64,000 nucleotides of DNA from Rhizopus arrhizus (lineage: Eukaryota; Mucoromycota; Mucoromycetes; Mucorales; Rhizopodaceae). A program made the translations under genes and the position numbers. The notes beneath the pieces were generated by a model, which made no database searches, was not told where the DNA came from, and saw only the letters and a list, made by a program, of their open reading frames with translations. The stretch is from NCBI GenBank assembly GCA_024220505.1, contig JAKZZE010000002.1, forward strand, positions 372,001 through 436,000, read 5' to 3'. Shown piece after piece: positions 36,978 through 49,548 of this stretch. Every line of letters begins with the position of its first letter. Position 1 is the stretch's first letter.

Positions 36978-38137
36978 CTTCTTTTTCTGAATATTACACA
37001 AATTAGGAAAGTTACTAAAGACAAATCCCATTGTCATTTTTCCCTCCTTTTTTAATTTAAGGTTTTTTTTTTTTTTTTTTAATATAAACAAGTATCACTT
37101 TACTTTTCAGATGTAAATAGTAAAAAGATGAGTTATAAACAATTTATATATTTTATAATCATCTTCATCATAGAAAGTAGTGGGAAATACGTGTAGAGTA
37201 TGAAGAGTTAAAACAAGTCACGTGTTTGTGTACAGTGGCATCATGATGAGTGTGGCTAATTCAAATCCATCTCTTTTTTGTTGGTTACTACTCTTGTTTT
37301 AAGTTGATCACTTCTAGAAAACTTGTAATTTCTCCCTTAAAGAAGATCTAATAGCCTTTTTTTTTGCCTTATTTAGGAAAGGGATTCAATCATCAACTTG
37401 TTTATTATTTTTTATAGTCAAAAACATGGAAAGAAGAGAATGTCCTTACAAAAAAAGAAGGGGGGAAAATTTAACATTCTTTTTGTATAAATGTGCCTTA
37501 AACAACTTTATGAACCCCTTCTTTTCCTCTTATATTAAGCTGATAAAACAACTAAAATGTTGCATAACATGTATAAATGCACCTTGTTCTAAATCCTATT
37601 TGTTGGATCTTGTTTTTGATCACATCAACATCTAAAGCAAGGGGAGGAAGAACATAAACATCAGTATGTCTCACAAGAAAAAGAATAGATTATGTCTGTT
37701 TAAGGATAAAGAATAAACTCCTAATGTTTGTGGCATTTGACCTATTCTTGTGCTTCCTATCCAAATTGTATCATTGTGTTTATTATTCACTCTTTCTAAA
37801 CTCTCTTATTTTCAATCTCTTTCATGTAATTCTTTATTTACAAGCGAAGGATCTCAACTCTTCTTAATGCTAATTGATTACTGCACAATCATTACCGGTC
37901 TTAATTAGTATCATCATCTTCATTTTGCTTGTTGGTAAATTTGAATCCCTTGTAGTTGATTAAATGCCAAGCGATAGATACTCGTCACAGAACAAATCAG
38001 CTTAGAATATCATGAATTTAATCAAAACAAAAAGAAGAGGAGTTGAGCTTAATGTCTATCAAAAAAAAGAAGGGGTGAGCAGAGAGAGAGAGAGGGGGGG
38101 ACATATAATTCACTGAAGCAGATATCTTTGTAGAAGC

Positions 38138-38173
<36 letters not shown>

Positions 38174-38899
38174 TTTGGGATAGGAGGATTCTGTTCGATC
38201 ATTAAATAATCAAATGTGAGTATTTGTTTTTCTTTGATGGTTCATTTCACTCTATGTTCAACATGCAGATGTCATTCGTACTTTCTTTTTGTATGCTGGT
38301 TTGAGTAATACAACCTAAAAGCAAAGGAGAATATCTAATGACAAATATCAAAGATAGGTCTGCGTTTCATTCCAGTGGCCTTCTTTTTGATAGCATACAA
38401 GTGGTGATCAGGTGTCCCTTTCCGGTTAATACAAGTTGCCTTTATTTAACCAAAAGAAGGATTTACTCGGGTTTATCATTTTTTTTTTTAATAAGAAAAA
38501 CCTGCTTTTTCTTTATTGTAAAAATTCATTGTCTTTAAAAACAAAATTGATTGCTCTACGATTCTTGAAACTAGGAGAAAACGAGGATGGATCTACTTAA
38601 CCGGTTATTATTATTACTATTTTATTTGGTTGATTAGAAATAGGCTTTTTCTCTTTTTGTATTGTCTTTTTTATGCCACTCTTGTATAAATCAGCAATTG
38701 ATTCACTTTGACTTTGAACCAATCACATGAAGCAAAAATGATGGGGAAAAGATCAAAGGTGGAGTATTTATTTTGCCTTTTGGGCAGAATAAAATTCCGG
38801 TATTCGAAAAAAAAAAGAGACGCGGAAAAATTCTGTATTCAACAAAGTAGACTAATTTTTTTTTTCTTTCAATTTTTTTTTTTTTGAAAAGCTTAAATC
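36784..38899. other. long spacer, promoter region of WOPR gene and MPC gene
   Basis: About 2.1 kb with no supported gene. It carries long homopolymers: T37 at 36941-36977, a further T run at 37062-37080, and A33 at 38139-38171. Small frames (37426-37635, 38338-38538) lack any family match. Long upstream regions are common for WOPR genes, which are heavily regulated. Confidence 0.4.
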
Positions 38900-39459
38900 A
38901 TGGCAGCTTCAACATCTTCTGTAGCCACGCAATCTGTTTTACGTAGATTTTGGGATTCACCTGCTGGTCCTAAAACCATTCACTTTTGGGCACCTGCTAT
39001 GAAATGGGTACTTTTTTTTTTTTAAAAGAAAAGAAATAAATTACTAAAGAGCGAGGAACATGATTAATAGGCTTTAGTGTTTGCTGGTATTGGTGATTTA
39101 CAACGTCCTGCAGATAAATTGAGTTTAACTCAAAATGCTTGTAAGGTTTTATTCAGTGGATAAAAGGGGGCGTGCACGCGTACATGTACAAATTCGTTTT
39201 TACTTATGTTTGTCATAGCTTTGATGTTGACAGGTCTCATTTGGTCTCGTTATTCGATGGTGATCAAACCCAAGAATTATACTTTGTTCACTGTCAATAT
39301 CTTTGTATTTGCTACAGGAGCAATGCAAGTTGGTCGTATTTTCAAGTAAAAGATCAATCTAGATAAGATAATCTAGTACTGAATATTTTATTTAGTTACC
39401 GTATGTCTGATGAATACAAGCAAAAGCAAGAGTCATTGAAAATAGAAGAAAAGGCATAA
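38900..39459 (+). CDS. MPC2: mitochondrial pyruvate carrier subunit (MPC2-like)
   Basis: Four exons (38900-39007, 39071-39140, 39219-39345, 39396-39459) join in frame to 122 residues, typical of the MPC family. The conserved core is clear: FWDSPAGPKTIHFWAPAMKW, ALVFAGIGDLQRPADKLS, SLMLTGLIWSRYSMVIKPKN and YTLFTVNIFVFATGAMQVGR. Two to three membrane helices are predicted in the inner mitochondrial membrane. The protein pairs with MPC1 to import pyruvate into the matrix. The WAPAMKW start and the NYTLFTVN pattern favour the MPC2/MPC3 subunit over MPC1. The partner gene is not in the window. The charged tail (DEYKQKQESLKIEEKA) is usual. Confidence 0.92.
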
Positions 39460-39931
39460 TAAAAATTGTGTGGATTTTGTAATTTTATTTCTTTAATAAA
39501 AAATTGTACCCATCCTTTTTTTTTTTTTTTCTTTGGGGAAGTAATGCTTTCTAAAGATCGTTACAAAATCTTGTGTGACTTTAAATAATGACCACAAACA
39601 TCCTGAAATATGGTTACCTTGTTCCCCCTTTTTTTTTTCCATTGAGGTTTTAATAGAAACAAATTAAAAGATACAATAATTTTATCTGATTTTAATAGAG
39701 TAATAACAAGGTTTTCGTATATACTCTTGCTTCTGTACGTTAGCTTGATATCAGTGAGAAAGTATTCTGTTTTAACAAATACATGCATCATGTGACTATT
39801 AAATTTTTCCAACTATTTGAATATTAAACAGTTGGCTTTTCTTTTTTTTTTTTTTTAATTTGAACCTAATGAGGGTATATGAAATAGATCTGGAAAAAAA
39901 AAAAGACTAACGCTCTCCCTTTTTTCAAATC

Positions 39932-41655
39932 ATGCATCAAAAGATTGCAATTGAAGGCTGCTGTCACGGTGAACTTGATAAAATCTATAATGCCGTTAGA
40001 GAAGAAGAAGCAAGATGTGGTCAAAAAGTAGATCTTGTATTAATTTGCGGTGATTTTCAAGTAAAACAAAAAAAAAAGGAGAGACAATATAACAAAAAGA
40101 AACTTACCAGTGAGGAATGAATTGATTGTCTAGGCTCTTCGCAATGAATCTGATTTAGCTTGCATGGCAGTACCAGACAAGTTCAAAGCTATGGGCACTT
40201 TTTGGAAATATTATTCTGGTCAGGCAAGAGCACCTTATCCCACCATATTTATTGGTGGAAATCATGAAGCCAGTAATTACTTGTGGGAGCTTTATCACGG
40301 AGGATGGGTATGTGACAATATCTATTACCTTGGTTGTGCTGGTGTGATCAACTTTGGTGGCTTGAGGATAGGTGGTTTATCAGGCATATATAAACAGAAT
40401 GATTATTACATTGGCCATCATGAAACAGTACCTTATAATTCATCAGAAATGAGATCAATATACCACGTTAGAGAATATGATGTAAGAAAGTTATTGCAAG
40501 TTCAAGAACCAATCGACATATTTTTATCACATGATTGGCCTAGAGGTATTGAACGCTATGGGGATTTAAGAGATTTGCTCAATAAAAAACGATTTTTTGA
40601 AAGAGAGGTAAGGACATGATGAAGGGATGGATAACAAAAGTGCAATTGAAAACAGTCAAGTTTTTAATTAAAATAGGTTCTTTCTAACAGTCTTGGAAGT
40701 TTACCTAATGAAGTATTACTATACAACTTGAAACCTGCTCGATGGTTTGCTGCTCATTTGCATGTACGTTATGAAGCAGAGATCAATCATGAAAAGAAAG
40801 ATGAATATTCTGTCAGTGCCAGAGAGTTTTTGAGTAAAAAAGGAGCTAATAAAATCAGAAATTCAGATGAAATTCAGATTTATGACGATTCAGAAGACAT
40901 AAATGCAGATAGCAGCTCGTCTTCTACAAATGCTGTTGATAATAGCAAAGTGGAGTCAAAAACTACAAAGTTCTTGAGCTTAGACAAGTGTTTACCACGA
41001 AGGCAATTCTTGGAGGTAAAAAAAAAAATAAAATAAAGATAATAATTAAAAAATAATCTCATTTTTATTAGATTGTTAATATCCCTACCCCTAATGATGA
41101 AAACGGCGATTATGACTTTTATTATGATATGGAATGGTTATCCATTACAAAGGCTATGAATGATTATTTATCGATATCCCGTGCTCAAACAGCGATTCCT
41201 TCTGATAAGGTGTTGAAAGAAGCAATAGAGAAAGCACGTCATCTATTAGAGGAACAAAAAAAGTGTGGAATTCTTGATTTAAAAATACCTCATAATTTTG
41301 AACCTACTGCACCTGCGTACATTCCTAAAAAACAAAAAGGCAGACACATCTTTAGACAACCTCGTATGTAGTCCTATTATCACTATCCCTTTATTATATA
41401 ACTAATGTGATATCTATCTTTACAAAAAAAAAACTAGAGCATGCATTCCTCAACCCTCAAACCACTCTATTCTGCAATTCAATTGACATAGAAAATAAAA
41501 TCAATGTTCCTGAGCAGCATTTTTCTCAAGGCAATACTTCTCTCAAGTCTATACCAGTCCAATCCAGTAGCAGTAATGAGCCAGAAGCTAAACGGATAAA
41601 AACACAAGAGCCAATACAATCCGAAATAGTCATAGATGAAGACGAATTCTTTTAG
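39932..41655 (+). CDS. DBR1: RNA lariat debranching enzyme
   Basis: Five exons (39932-40060, 40134-40607, 40677-41015, 41072-41363, 41438-41655) give 483 residues. The metallophosphoesterase site is complete: [35 protein letters not shown] and [10 protein letters not shown], supplying the metal-binding Cys/His/Asp residues of DBR1. The lariat-recognition part follows ([20 protein letters not shown]). The DBR1 C-terminal domain contains [12 protein letters not shown]. The enzyme cuts the 2'-5' bond of excised intron lariats in the nucleus, so introns can be degraded or processed. The Ser/Asp-rich stretch after HLH (about residues 285-315) is a variable insert. The last exon is low-complexity and ends in an acidic EDEFF. 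Heavy intron use in this genome fits the need for it. Confidence 0.95.
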
Positions 41656-42152
41656 ATTGACAGCATCTAGTCTGCTATAGTACATAAGAGGTTAATAAAA
41701 CAACAACAACAAAAAAATAAACACAACTTTTTTTTTCTGTGGGAAGTCTTTTCTCTCACTTAAACAAGACACAATATTCAATGCATCTACAGATGTATAA
41801 AAGCGCATCATACGAAATAATTAAGATGCATATTATACATTTAAACGGCAGTAGACTTTGCAAATATCTTTAGAAAATCTGTTCTTGATTATCATTCTTT
41901 TTCTTTAGTGTCCGCTTTACAATATCAAATAATAGATTACTTCATCAAAGAGTATATCTTACAAGCCTATGTATTCTTTAGAATGAATTATCCGTTATTT
42001 TCTATTAATCAAATATGTCCCTAATTAGGGTGAAAACTTTTCATTGGATTTTATAATTAACTGTCTGAATACTTGCCTTGACTTTAGGTAGATAGAGTAT
42101 CAGCAACATGATTCATTTGATATATGGCCATTCAATAAATAAACAGGTCCTT

Positions 42153-42213
<61 letters not shown>

Positions 42214-42867
42214 CAATGTTGAGAAACAAGTATACCGAGATATATTTAGTTGGTGTCAAATTTATAAAGTAGACAAAAAATGTTACATTTGTTATTTGTC
42301 TGCGATACCGAATGGAAAATACCTAACGTTTTGTTTTATTAATTTAACGCTTGTCTACTTTTTCTTTTTGATTATCGAAATTTAATAGTATGCTGATACC
42401 TAAGGATATCAAGCATTTTTGAAAGATATAAAAAAACAAAGGGCTTTTTTGAATACTAACTGTAACTTACTAAAACAAAAGGCTATAAAATTCAACAATG
42501 CTGAAAAAAAAAACACGCCCTTTATTTAATACCATTGTATTCAGTAATTGTATCCTTTCCAAGACACTTTAATTAGTTACGACTATAGATCGAGGATGAA
42601 TAAAGTTTGATACGTAAATCTATTCCTGGCTATATAAATAGACTGTCTATATGCTCTTCTAAAATTGATCTGATTTTTTACTTACGTGTCATTACCTCAG
42701 AAGCTATAGTAAAGTAACTTTTACTGAGTTAAAGGAGTAGATTTAGTTTTAATCGAGTAATAATAAAAGAATGTTGAAGTCCTTGTAAAGCACTTAGTAC
42801 TCTAATTTTAACATTTGTATATGAATCTTGTTTAAGTTTGAGCATACAATCAAAATGGTGATCATAA
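41656..42867. other. AT-rich spacer with a 56-base A run
   Basis: No gene supported. A perfect run of 56 A lies at 42155-42210, the longest homopolymer in the window, on the plus strand. The remainder is ordinary spacer up to the right copy of the 2.2-kb repeat. Confidence 0.5.
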
Positions 42868-45056
42868 TCATCCTGTATAATCACTAGTATTAGTATCTAA
42901 CCACCATTAAGCAACATCATACAGACATCAACAATAGGAAATATAGCACAAAATAAGACACTTTCTTTTGCTTATTACATCTATATGATGATACTATTTT
43001 GAAAATACTAGAGGAGTGTTTGCATTAATTAAAAATTATTATGTTTTCAGAGATAAGGATTTGTATGAAAAATGAGTTATAAGAGCCAATAAAGCAAAAC
43101 GGAAAACTAATGATTTCGATGTTTTATTGATAGGAAAACATTGATGAATAGCAAAGAATCATGTATTTGAATAACATCCTTTTTGTAAATAGCCTCTTTG
43201 GAAAGTATGATTTTGGTTTGATTTTTTTTTTAAGATAATAATAAAGAATCACCCTTGAATTACTCTTATAAACACTTTTTCAAGTCTATAGGATATGAGT
43301 GGTACCCCGAAGGGCGTTCCGTTCACTGTCAGGTTCTAAGTCTATGTCTGGAATGTTCTGCGAAAGATATACCCTATTTCTAGGGATCACCCTCTCTCAA
43401 GCAAAGCGTGACCGGGTCTGTTACTTCGCTCGTTGTAGCTTCAGATGTCAAGGCATCTTCCGTCTAGCACTAGGATGAACAGAGCGGGTATTACTTTTAC
43501 TTGAGTTCGCATTCCTCCTTAGAGCTTACAAGTTCCAGCAGATCATCGTCCCATCCTGCCACAGATTTTAGAAGCATAGCAAAGAGGTCATGAAGAGATA
43601 GAAAGAGAAGAGATTACAAAGATAATAAAGAGACTACCAAAAGAGAGCTTTTACAAGAAAGGATTGCCATCAAGCGGAACGTGTGGACAGAACAGTAAGT
43701 ACAAAAGCAGCTTTAAAGGAAAACCATTTATATTGACACAGAAGAGAATAAATTGTTGAACTAGAAAAAGAAAAGTTAATAAAAAGGATCATTCTCCTAT
43801 GAACAATACTTTTTAGCCAAAGAGACAGCAAAAAGGATATTCTTGACCAAGACTAACAAAGACAGACAGAGCAAGCTATTTCAAGAATATTAATAAAATA
43901 ATTATATAAAAGAAAACTTTACCATTTTATGGGGCCAAGATATGATTTCTTTTTTAACCATCGAAATCAATGGAATGACGCGTTTAGCATTGAATGAAAC
44001 CAAAAGGAGCATAGAACAATAAACAAAAGAGAGCACACCAACTTTTGCTGTTAACTGAGACCATATAAAGAGGCAGAGAATAGATGTATTATGTAGGCCA
44101 TGAAGTTTAGCATTGATTAAAGAAAAACTTGATAGTCGATAAGAGATTTTAAGAGGCCAAAGAGAAAGAGAGAGAGAGAAACAAATTTGAAGCACAAATA
44201 TAGCAAAAGCAATTATTTGAAAAGAAGCGTTCTTGACAAAAGACCATAGGAGCCAGGTTTAGAGTTGAAAAGATAAAGTATTTAGGCCATCAGTTTTAGA
44301 GAAGAGTGATTGTTTGATGAAGAAAGAAAGAAAAAAAAGTTTTGGGCAGAAAGAATTATTTAAATATCTTTTTTTTTTCACATTCTTGATGAGTCATTAT
44401 TTTTTCTTAGATTTCTAAAAACGATAAAAAAAACTTGTTTATCCATAAAGAAATGGTAAACAAAAGGACAAATCCACTCTAAACTAACGGATAAACAAAT
44501 CCAAAAAAAATATATGTTTGATCGCAACTATTAATTTTTCTTATATAACATATCCTCTCACTTCAAGCTTAAAATAATAACCTTTTTACTTTTAAATGAG
44601 CTTTATATTTTAATAGTCAAAGCAACTGTTTGCTTGCTTTTTTTATTTATTTATTTGTACAACCGTTAACTGCATAAAATGTATATAGGATTCAAAGGCC
44701 TACAGTGTCTTTTTTCTTTTATTAAATTCACAAATATGGTTTAAAAAAAAGAAATTACCTTTTTCTATATTCAAATCATATTTCATATGAAAGGATTTTC
44801 TTTTCTTTGTTTTGCTATAAAAATAAACACAATTTGATTAATTAAAAAAATAGGGGGTAAGTTTATTTCGAATTCCGTGTGTAACAATTTTCATAATGTT
44901 TAACCTAGCCCCCATTGTTCAGATACTGAAATAAAATCACCAAATTATCATTTGCAATATGGCTCTACATTATTACTATTATTTTTTATTCATCTTTATT
45001 TTTTAACAATAATTATTAAAGAGAAAGCAAATGATATAAACAATGAATATGTTTTT
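42868..45056 (-). repeat. 2.2-kb dispersed repeat, right copy (inverted)
   Basis: The reverse complement of this stretch aligns with 5960-8138 across its whole length. Here the homology runs from TGTATAATCACTAG (about 42873) to CAATGAATATG (about 45053). It then ends in a short T run followed by unrelated sequence. The differences from the left copy are point changes and small indels, including a few in the fortuitous 97-codon frame (43902-44195) that are not biased toward silent sites. The GC-rich core is at about 43284-43565. No direct target repeats flank either copy. Confidence 0.85.
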
Positions 45057-48000
45057 TCACGTGCAAATTTTTTTTTCTCATTGGGGATTTGAAGATCTTT
45101 TAAGCTTTAAAAAGATGGTTTGCCTTTTCTCTATCGCATATCTTAAATGGATCGTTATATTCTTCCTTGTTACTTTCTGTAAGAAAAGACATTCTTGAAG
45201 TTGAATATAATAGCCTAACTGCTGGATTGAATCGTTGATTTAATGGCGTCGAACATTTCTCTTGGCTTGTCGTAACATAACTGAATGTTGCTAGCTTATT
45301 CATATGGCTCCTGATTAACATTTTTCCTTTGAGATATCTGTGTCGACGACAAGCGTACTGAAACATCAGTAATCAGTGTGACAGAAAAATAGGATTTTAT
45401 TTATTTTCAAATTTAGGGAATTTATATTGTATGGTATACGCTCTTAATTCACCACAGAATAAGTTGAAACTAAATTTTTTAGTGGAAGCTGCAGTTTAGT
45501 ATATATATATATATATATAAAACACGTAAAAACCGTGTTGAACTTTCGTGATTGTTGACTTCTATAGTGCTTTTTAGTAGTAGAACTTGGTTGATGAACA
45601 GATATTAGAAAGAGCAAATATAAAGTACAGTAGGTTTCTTGTTTTTTTCTTTTGTATAATTATAGAACTATCGTCGGTGTTATGTGGCCGGTTGATTTAG
45701 CTAATATTGGCTAATGAACCTTAACCGAGAAATCTATTTACAAATATTTCTTAATATTCAATTGAAATTAGCAATTTTGTAATTAAATGTTGGATGGCAT
45801 GAGTCAAATCTCGTAGCAGTGGATTATTTTGAATAAGCTTAATTGGGTGGTTGTTTTTGTGCGTCTGTAATATATATATATATATATATAGCTTATTAAT
45901 GAGCGATAAAATATATCGCTTTCAATAACCAGAAACTTGGCTCAATATTTCCATTGTAATATTATATGGATAACAAATGTGTTGGATTGGTAATAGTAAG
46001 CAAGACAGAAAAGGACTGGGATTCATTCATTTATCTGAGCTTCTATACTGAAGAGACAATGAAATTGTAATTTAATATAGAGAATAAACAAAGATAGTTA
46101 GATTAAATCCTTTTTTATGTTATTCATCTTAGTGTACGCCTGATTAAACAAATTTAATTTCGTATGTTCTGCGATGAAATAAGCAAAGTACTGTAAGACA
46201 TCTTTTTTTTCTTTCTAGAATCAAATTGAAGAAGCCTTGCTCAAAAGTAAAAAAGGAAATTAAGAGATTAATGTTTTTATTATTTAACTGGTTTCCCTAA
46301 TACATTGTTATATCTGTAAAAAAAAAGCCCAAATCTATCAAAACAACAGTATAGAATCATGTATATTCTTCTCTTTCTTGCCCATTATTGATCATAAATG
46401 TAATGGGTATTGGAAAATATCTGCTAAAAAAATGTTTGCACTTCATTTGGTCTTACTTTCCTCATGCTTTTTTTTTTTCTTACATATGAATAAATGTCGT
46501 ATTTATCTCATTAATTACTTATTATTCGTATGATATTACTCAGATCTTATATAAGAAATAACAAGTATTGAATACATAATATTACTTATTACATATTCCC
46601 TAAAAATCATATACAATATTTATATTGTTCAAGCTCAATACTAAAATTGACCTTGAGCTCACTTTGGTCCCTGAATTATTTCATTTCCTATATAAAGGCA
46701 TAATTTGATTAAATGAGTTCTCTCGTCTTGAAATCTAATAAAGAGATTGCATAGTGACTCATTCACTAGTTTTCAAGTACTATTTTCCTTTCTATTTCTC
46801 ACTTTATTATCTGTAAATATCTCAATAAAGATTCTGATCTCCAGAGGCTTATTAGCTATTCCTTATTATGGTAACTCTATTTAAACTTACTATCCTCAAC
46901 GTTTCACCATTTGATTTTTTTTTTTTTCTTATAAAAAATTATATAATATAAAATAGCTGATGCTGTTGTTGATAGAGGCATTCAATTGCTAGAATTCAAT
47001 TAGAGAAAATAGTATGCTGTTTCTGAAAGTTCTTAATAAACTTGGAAAAGTTGGAAAAGCTTTTTATTACATATTATTTATACAAAGTTCAATTTAGAGC
47101 GTTGTAATAATCAGCAATGGAAATTATATGATTGTAGAACAGTATCAAATTGTAATGTACAAAAATCTCCTTGACATGTCCTGTGTTGAAGTTGATGAAT
47201 TTAAAGAGTTGAATAGCATCCTAACATCACTATATTTCACCACTACTTTGAATCAAGGTATACACGCTTATATATCCAATTCATACATTGTTACTAATTC
47301 AATAATTAGATATAAGCTTTATACTGCTCCGCACTCCTTTACATCAAGGTTTTAAGTGGAACACTGGCCGAGTATTCAATTAATTTTTGTGCGTCACCGT
47401 CTTCCTGTCAAACTCCCTTTGTTTAAACTTCTAGTGATTTAGACCTCAAATAGTGTTTAGTGTATCAACGCAAACAATGTTCTCTGAAACTAAGAGCTAG
47501 AATTTTATCGATGTTATTTAGCTATTCTAGAAGTCCACTTGGTGAAGATATTGATTAGTTCCTTTCGATTTTATTGCTTAGTGTACATGGCTTCTCTTAG
47601 TTATGATGATGGAGTCAAAGACTCTTCATCATATTCCGCTGAAGAAAACGAATGGATAACATTACTTTTTCAGTAGTCTCCGGCATCTATACTATCTTCT
47701 TCAGGAGACCGACTATTCATCAACATCATCATATTGTAAAGAATTTAAAGAGTACTTGCTTGATTCAGCAATCAACTTAGGCATCTTATTTTGTAACATG
47801 CTAATTTTCATACTCTTGGTGCTGAAGAATATTGAAGGAACCTTAAGCGCGTTATAATTCCAGGCTGGCTTTTTTTTATATAATTGACTGTGAAATCCAA
47901 TATTGCCAATTGCTTTGATGTCCCGTTATTGTGCATTTCTATCTCTTTTTTGGTCTTTACAAGTATACACATGCTGTCTAAGTAGTATACTAGATGAATA

Positions 48001-48490
48001 TCTCCTGACGAATAAACTCCACTATTGTCACAGTTTCGTATGCCACTGAAGTTTCAACTGCTTAAATTTTCATCTTTGTTTATTCAATCGGCTTTGAGCG
48101 GCTCTCTTAATGATCGAGCTTGCTGGATTCTCCCAGCAATGTCTAAAGTGAAAAAGGCTAATTTCTTTTGAATCTCTATTTCTCCAACGTTTGAAGTTAG
48201 AACAGGGCCAAAGAATTCTTGTTGTAAGATCTTGTCTAGTTCTTCCCTATACATTGCTAGCCTGCGGTTTCTTTTCATTTGATAATAATTTATACAGAGT
48301 ATCACAAGAAAAATCCTTATTTGTCTATTTGTTTATTTTAATCCTGCACTTTATCGAACTTGATTTAGAAAATGTAGCTTAGAAAGAAAAAAAAGAATGG
48401 TAGATGAGAAAAACAATGACCAGTTTTAGTATTATTTTTCTTTCTGCTTTTTTACTTTTTTTGTTCTTTTCTATATAATTTTATCATAAC
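45057..48490. other. large gene-poor region with AT microsatellites
   Basis: About 3.4 kb with no gene I can name. It has (TA)n at 45500-45519 and 45870-45890. Isolated frames such as 45100-45366 (-), 47128-47355 (+) and 48084-48305 (-) look partly protein-like. The last contains EELDKILQQEFFGPVLTSNV and ALDIAGR-like text. None belongs to a family I recognise and none has a full gene structure. Decayed elements are likely. Confidence 0.4.
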
Positions 48491-48493
48491 ATC

Positions 48494-49042
48494 ATGGGCG
48501 CACTTCCTAGTTCAGAGTACAATCCATATGATTACTATTATCGACCCACTTATGGATATAGTCACGGGTACGGTAATGGAAATGGTTATGGCAGTGGATA
48601 TGGAAACAGTTATGGGAATGGTTATGGGAATGGTTATGGGAGTGGTTATGGGAACGGTTATGGATATGGGAATGGATATGGAAACGGTTATGGGAATGGA
48701 TTTAATGGTGGATATGTAAACGGATATGGTAATGAATATAACAATGGGTATAACAACAGATATAATGGCAGCGGATACGAGGTAAGGCCTAAGTGTATAC
48801 CTGTTTGAGTACAATATTGGGTTTATATTTTTTGCTAGTACTATCAAAAATACAACAATCCGTATTATAACTCTGCTACCCCCAACAATTATTACTCATA
48901 TTATCCTTATGGAACACCGACAAATTATGGCTACGGCGCACCAAATTACTATAGTAGTACACCTTACAATAACAATGTGTACGGTTCATCATATCCTTAT
49001 GGCTACTATCCGAATAACTATTATCAAAGATCTTATTTTTAA
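48494..49042 (+). CDS. Gly/Tyr/Asn-rich low-complexity repeat protein
   Basis: Two exons (48494-48781, 48839-49042), 163 residues, with a clean GTAAGG...TAG intron joining GAG to TAC TAT. After a short unique start (MGALPSSEYNPYDYYY), residues 20-95 are tandem YGNG/YGSG units. The second exon is rich in Tyr, Asn, Pro and Ser (YYSYYPYGTPTNYGYGAPNY) and ends QRSYF. Nearly every codon is Gly, Tyr, Asn or Ser. There is no signal peptide or folded domain. The make-up resembles prion-like, phase-separating segments and also some Gly/Tyr-rich wall or spore proteins; nothing allows a choice. Apparent long frames on the other strand are mirror artefacts of the repeat. Confidence 0.7.
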
Positions 49043-49548
49043 TAATTTTAAGTGTGATGTATATACCAAGATCAAAAAGGAAAAGAATTGTACACTTGCA
49101 TAACTTTCATCGCCCCAAACAGCATCGACAAGCTTCCTTTGTAATATTATTGAAGAGAAAAACAACCAAATCCTTTTTTACCAATAAAATAATCATCTTA
49201 TCTACTCTTGTATTTTAATATTTTTGCTTTAGAAAGGTATTTTATACATGAAAATCAGAATCTTGAACAAAGTCAAACGGTTATTGACATTACCCTTTCA
49301 AACATAGTGGATACATTTTTTTTACGTTGCTATTAAACTTTTAAGAGTAAAATAAAATAAAAAAGGATTGGCGTATGTCAAAGCGGGTTAATTGTTGCTT
49401 TTTTAAACCATCCGGGTAATATGAATGTTGTGAAGCTTTTGCTTTATTCTTGTGATACAATAAAAATAATAAAAAGCACAGACTATATCCCGTTTGAACA
49501 CTTCTTTCTTCACTTTTCTTTTCTTTAATCAAAAAGATAAAATTAAAC

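Noticed and set aside
43440..43540. tRNA-like A and B box resemblance in the repeat core (plus strand)
   Set aside because: Box B reads AGTTCGCATTCC with a key mismatch, and spacing and acceptor stem do not fit a tRNA.
48512..48847. Minus-strand frame of Ile/Thr/Val/Ser repeats
   Set aside because: Mirror image of the YGNG-coding repeat on the plus strand.
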